Origin: Margaritispora aquatica
Taxonomy: Eukaryota > Ascomycota > Leotiomycetes > Helotiales > Discinellaceae
DNA length: 64,000 nt
Assembly (NCBI GenBank): GCA_007644065.1
Contig: VJWN01000008.1
Span: 1,180,411-1,244,410 of the forward strand
Direction: 5' to 3'
Below the pieces are notes generated by a model. It was not told the DNA's origin, ran no database searches, and saw nothing but the letters and a program-made list of their open reading frames with translations. Numbering within the stretch: the first letter of the stretch is position 1; every line of letters starts with the position of its first letter. Below, one piece after another: positions 61,795 through 64,000 of the stretch. A program made the translations under genes and the position numbers.

Positions 61795-63664
61795 CTTGGC
61801 GGTGATGTCTCTGAAAACCTCACAGACGTGGAATAAATGGAAGAAGTTGTTAGAGAAGGAGTGACAATGAAAGGGCACACGAGTCTGCTTTAAGTTGACG
61901 CAGAAGGACTGCGCGCGATGTGTTCGAAAGGAATAGAATCTTAAATTCGGAACGAGTCGACTTTGAAGCGTGTCTTCAGAGCGTTAGCTCGCTTCTTGCC
62001 CTTGTAATTCGGGGCTGGTGTGGATCTGATAGATGTGGCCTCCTGGGAAAGTGCACGTGACTGTTGGAATTAGATGGATGGCCCATGGATGGATTGGATT
62101 TCCTGGGGGGGGGGTCAAGCTATCCACTCTCATAGCCCCTGAATTGAAGTTAGTCACCAGGCGATGTGGTCAATCGCAAGCCCCTGAATTTGTCACGTAA
62201 GATATATGATACCGTATTGCTGCTTACAAGCTTGAATCAATCAATAAGGTACTCAAAGTTGAGTTAATTGCGATTGAGGTGCTTACTACAACGTAAAGCT
62301 AAAGTTCACTTTCCACTACCTAAGGTACCATCACACCAGCTGAATAGAGATATCAACAATCACCTCGTTCATGGCCAGCTTTCTCCGATTGTCTGCTTGC
62401 CGCGTGCAAAGATTCATGCTATTCAATTGAATGTTGCTACATGACCATTCAAAAAGCAATTCCAAGCAAGGAGACAGGAATCGTTGGGTCTTTGTGAACT
62501 GTAGTGTGCACTATGAGCTGAGGTGTACATTGAAGTTGGAGACGCTTTGCTCAGAGATTGTATCTGCTTACGTACTTGTCGATTATTATGCTCTGTTTGG
62601 AATTCGTTCATCTATCGAACCATACGGTATGTATAAACTCACTCTTGTTATACGAGTTCATTCTGTGCCACTCCTTGCTGGACATCGAAATGCTTTACGA
62701 GTGACATGCTTGAGTGTGTCTTTTTGCTGTACACATTTGATAGAGTGTTCAAAATTTCCTATGTGGCTTCCGTTTCTTTTTCCAAGACCTATTGCAGTGC
62801 TTGCTATGCAAGTTGTTCTTGAAAGATCACTTGATGAGGAGATCTTATGGTGTGATATAGAAGATAGATAGAGGTAGCTTATGATCGACTTTGAAGCAAA
62901 GAATTCCCTACTCAAAAACACACCTTCCAATTTCTACTTTGCAAGACGCAGATTTCAGAGGTCTTCATCTTTCTGTTGCACGTCGTATGGAATATCGAAT
63001 TCCTTAGAATCATCTATCAAAGAAGTGGATAGGCGACTCATGACAAAGCAAGAGCAGAGCAAGGCGAAACGCCACTTGCTAGCAAGACATCGAATGTTCG
63101 CCCCTCCATGAGATACTGACGAAATGCCTATGAGAAGACGTCCCTCCAAATGTGCTGTTCATAAGCATAGAAATTAGAGAAGAAATTACATGGATTTTCA
63201 TGTTCGGCAGCGCTATCCTCCATGCTTGCAAGTCACTGTTGTATTGATGCTACTTGTCTTTCAAAAATGCGTAACCAGATGCTAGGTATAATTTTAATTC
63301 GATACGGCTAACTCGATCTCATCCAGCGCGAGCGGAAATCCAAGAAAGCGATCTGTCGCACCTCGCAGTGGCGTATTGAATTCCATTTCAATAACTAGTG
63401 CTTTTTCTAACTTTGATAATGACTATTCGGACATTGAGAATCGTCGCCAAGCTGCCTTTGTTGCGCATCGCACTGAAACATTGGATTCCTCTGTGGTACA
63501 ACAGTTCCTCTTTCGGCGATTATTCATGTAATTACATCATAAAATACGAAAGATTGTGTTTGACATTCTTAGTATACTATGCAACTTCCTCAACGCCATA
63601 CACCCCAAATCACTACATGACATTCTTCAACATCTAATATCTGGCTATCCTACGAGGCGGAGAT
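61795..63664. other. Intergenic region upstream of SEC61
   Basis: This 1.9-kb spacer contains the SEC61 promoter and the 3' flank of the P-type ATPase gene. A GTGCACGTGACTG element at about 62051-62063 resembles the CACGTGA-type element also seen upstream of DBP2. A run of ten G occurs at 62105-62114. Open frames at 62431-62871 (+) and 62658-62930 (-) overlap each other and look like chance. Confidence 0.5.
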
Positions 63665-64000
63665 TCACCAAGCAATCCTCGCCACCCAGCTTCTAGGATA
63701 CTCTCTCACAAAATACTTCCTCAGCTCATCAGCAGCCAGCATGAATAATCCAAAAGCAATCGGAAAGAAGAAATACTCGACTGGTATTCTCGCGCTTCCA
63801 GTCGCCTTAGCGAGTTCTGGGATATACAAAAAGATGAAGATCACCACCAGCGAGAAGGCCATTGCGGGAATTAGCCATAGGTTTTGTGTCTCTTTGTTGA
63901 AAATTGGCGGCTGCTGGAAGATTGAGAGTCGACGGGTGCGAGTCGAGAACAGGTTAAACCACTGCATGATTACCAAGGTAACAAAGTAGATGGATGATGC
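63665..64000 (-). CDS. P-type ATPase (P2C, Na+/K+ or H+/K+-ATPase-like), C-terminal fragment
   Basis: The frame is open to the window edge, so only the last 111 residues or so are seen. Two or three hydrophobic helices are present, and the phrases MQWFNLFSTRTRRLSIFQ, RIPVEYFFFPIAFGLFML and the basic end DELRKYFVREYPRSWV match the last membrane segments and C-terminus of P2C ATPases. In that family the QW...CTRRxSxFQ and DExRK patterns are conserved. Such pumps couple ATP hydrolysis to cation exchange at the plasma membrane; some fungi carry them in addition to ENA pumps. Catalytic parts (DKTGT, TGD) lie outside the window, so activity cannot be judged. Confidence 0.8.
   Translation of the reverse strand, partial: ASSIYFVTLVIMQWFNLFSTRTRRLSIFQQPPIFNKETQNLWLIPAMAFSLVVIFIFLYIPELAKATGSARIPVEYFFFPIAFGLFMLAADELRKYFVREYPRSWVARIAW

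Noticed and set aside
62431..62871. 146-residue open frame
   Set aside because: It has no domain, an odd composition and a competing frame on the other strand, and it sits in an AT-rich spacer.

Overview
The window is nuclear DNA of a filamentous ascomycete. Genes are monocistronic and split by many short introns, mostly 43-125 bp, with GT..AG ends and CTAAC/CTGAC-like branch sites. Gene content is typical of Pezizomycotina: a chitin deacetylase with CBM18 domains, Cut12, a fused Thi20, a P2C-type ATPase, ankyrin-repeat proteins and an ABCC transporter. The style resembles Leotiomycetes, but that is an impression and not a test. I read sixteen genes. For each multi-exon gene I derived splice sites by hand and checked that the joined coding length is divisible by three.

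Layout. 1-1951: no confident gene. 1952-5040 (-): RING / three ZZ-type fingers / SH3 protein. 6389-9524 (-): secreted chitin deacetylase with four CBM18 modules and a Ser/Thr stalk. 9525-14857: gene-poor stretch with one possible gene remnant. 14858-15493 (-): small single-pass membrane protein of unknown role. 15887-21434 (-): 1,821-residue ankyrin protein with a 27-residue N-terminal repeat array, divergent from an unknown protein at 22114-23443 (+). 25815-28791 (-): Puf3-like Pumilio. 28792-35166: long non-coding stretch leading into a small membrane protein at 35167-35736 (+). 37736-40269 (-): DBP2. 40928-43060 (-): THI20. 43378-45740 (-): Cut12, divergent from ORC2 at 46106-47926 (+). 49736-50862 (+): alpha/beta-hydrolase-fold protein lacking its nucleophile. 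51729-52413 (+): ABM-like tandem-domain protein. 53352-58665 (-): ABCC transporter. 60199-61794 (-): SEC61 alpha. 63665-64000 (-): C-terminal end of a P-type ATPase that runs off the window.

The genes do not form a biosynthetic cluster or an obvious pathway. Most are housekeeping (RNA helicase, mRNA regulator, origin recognition, spindle pole, translocon, thiamine salvage) with a few secreted or fungal-specific proteins. I see no tRNA gene I would defend, no rRNA, no CRISPR array and no intact transposon.

The most interesting points are: the hydrolase-fold protein whose Ser nucleophile position is Gly; the RING-ZZ3-SH3 architecture; the 81-bp intragenic tandem array in the ankyrin gene; the 428-bp DBP2 intron inside helicase motif V, plus an alternative acceptor that changes the DBP2 C-terminus; a likely PP1-docking motif in Cut12; and a tRNA-like / inverted-repeat segment at 52.85-53.02 kb. 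I did not find a clear new multi-gene system.
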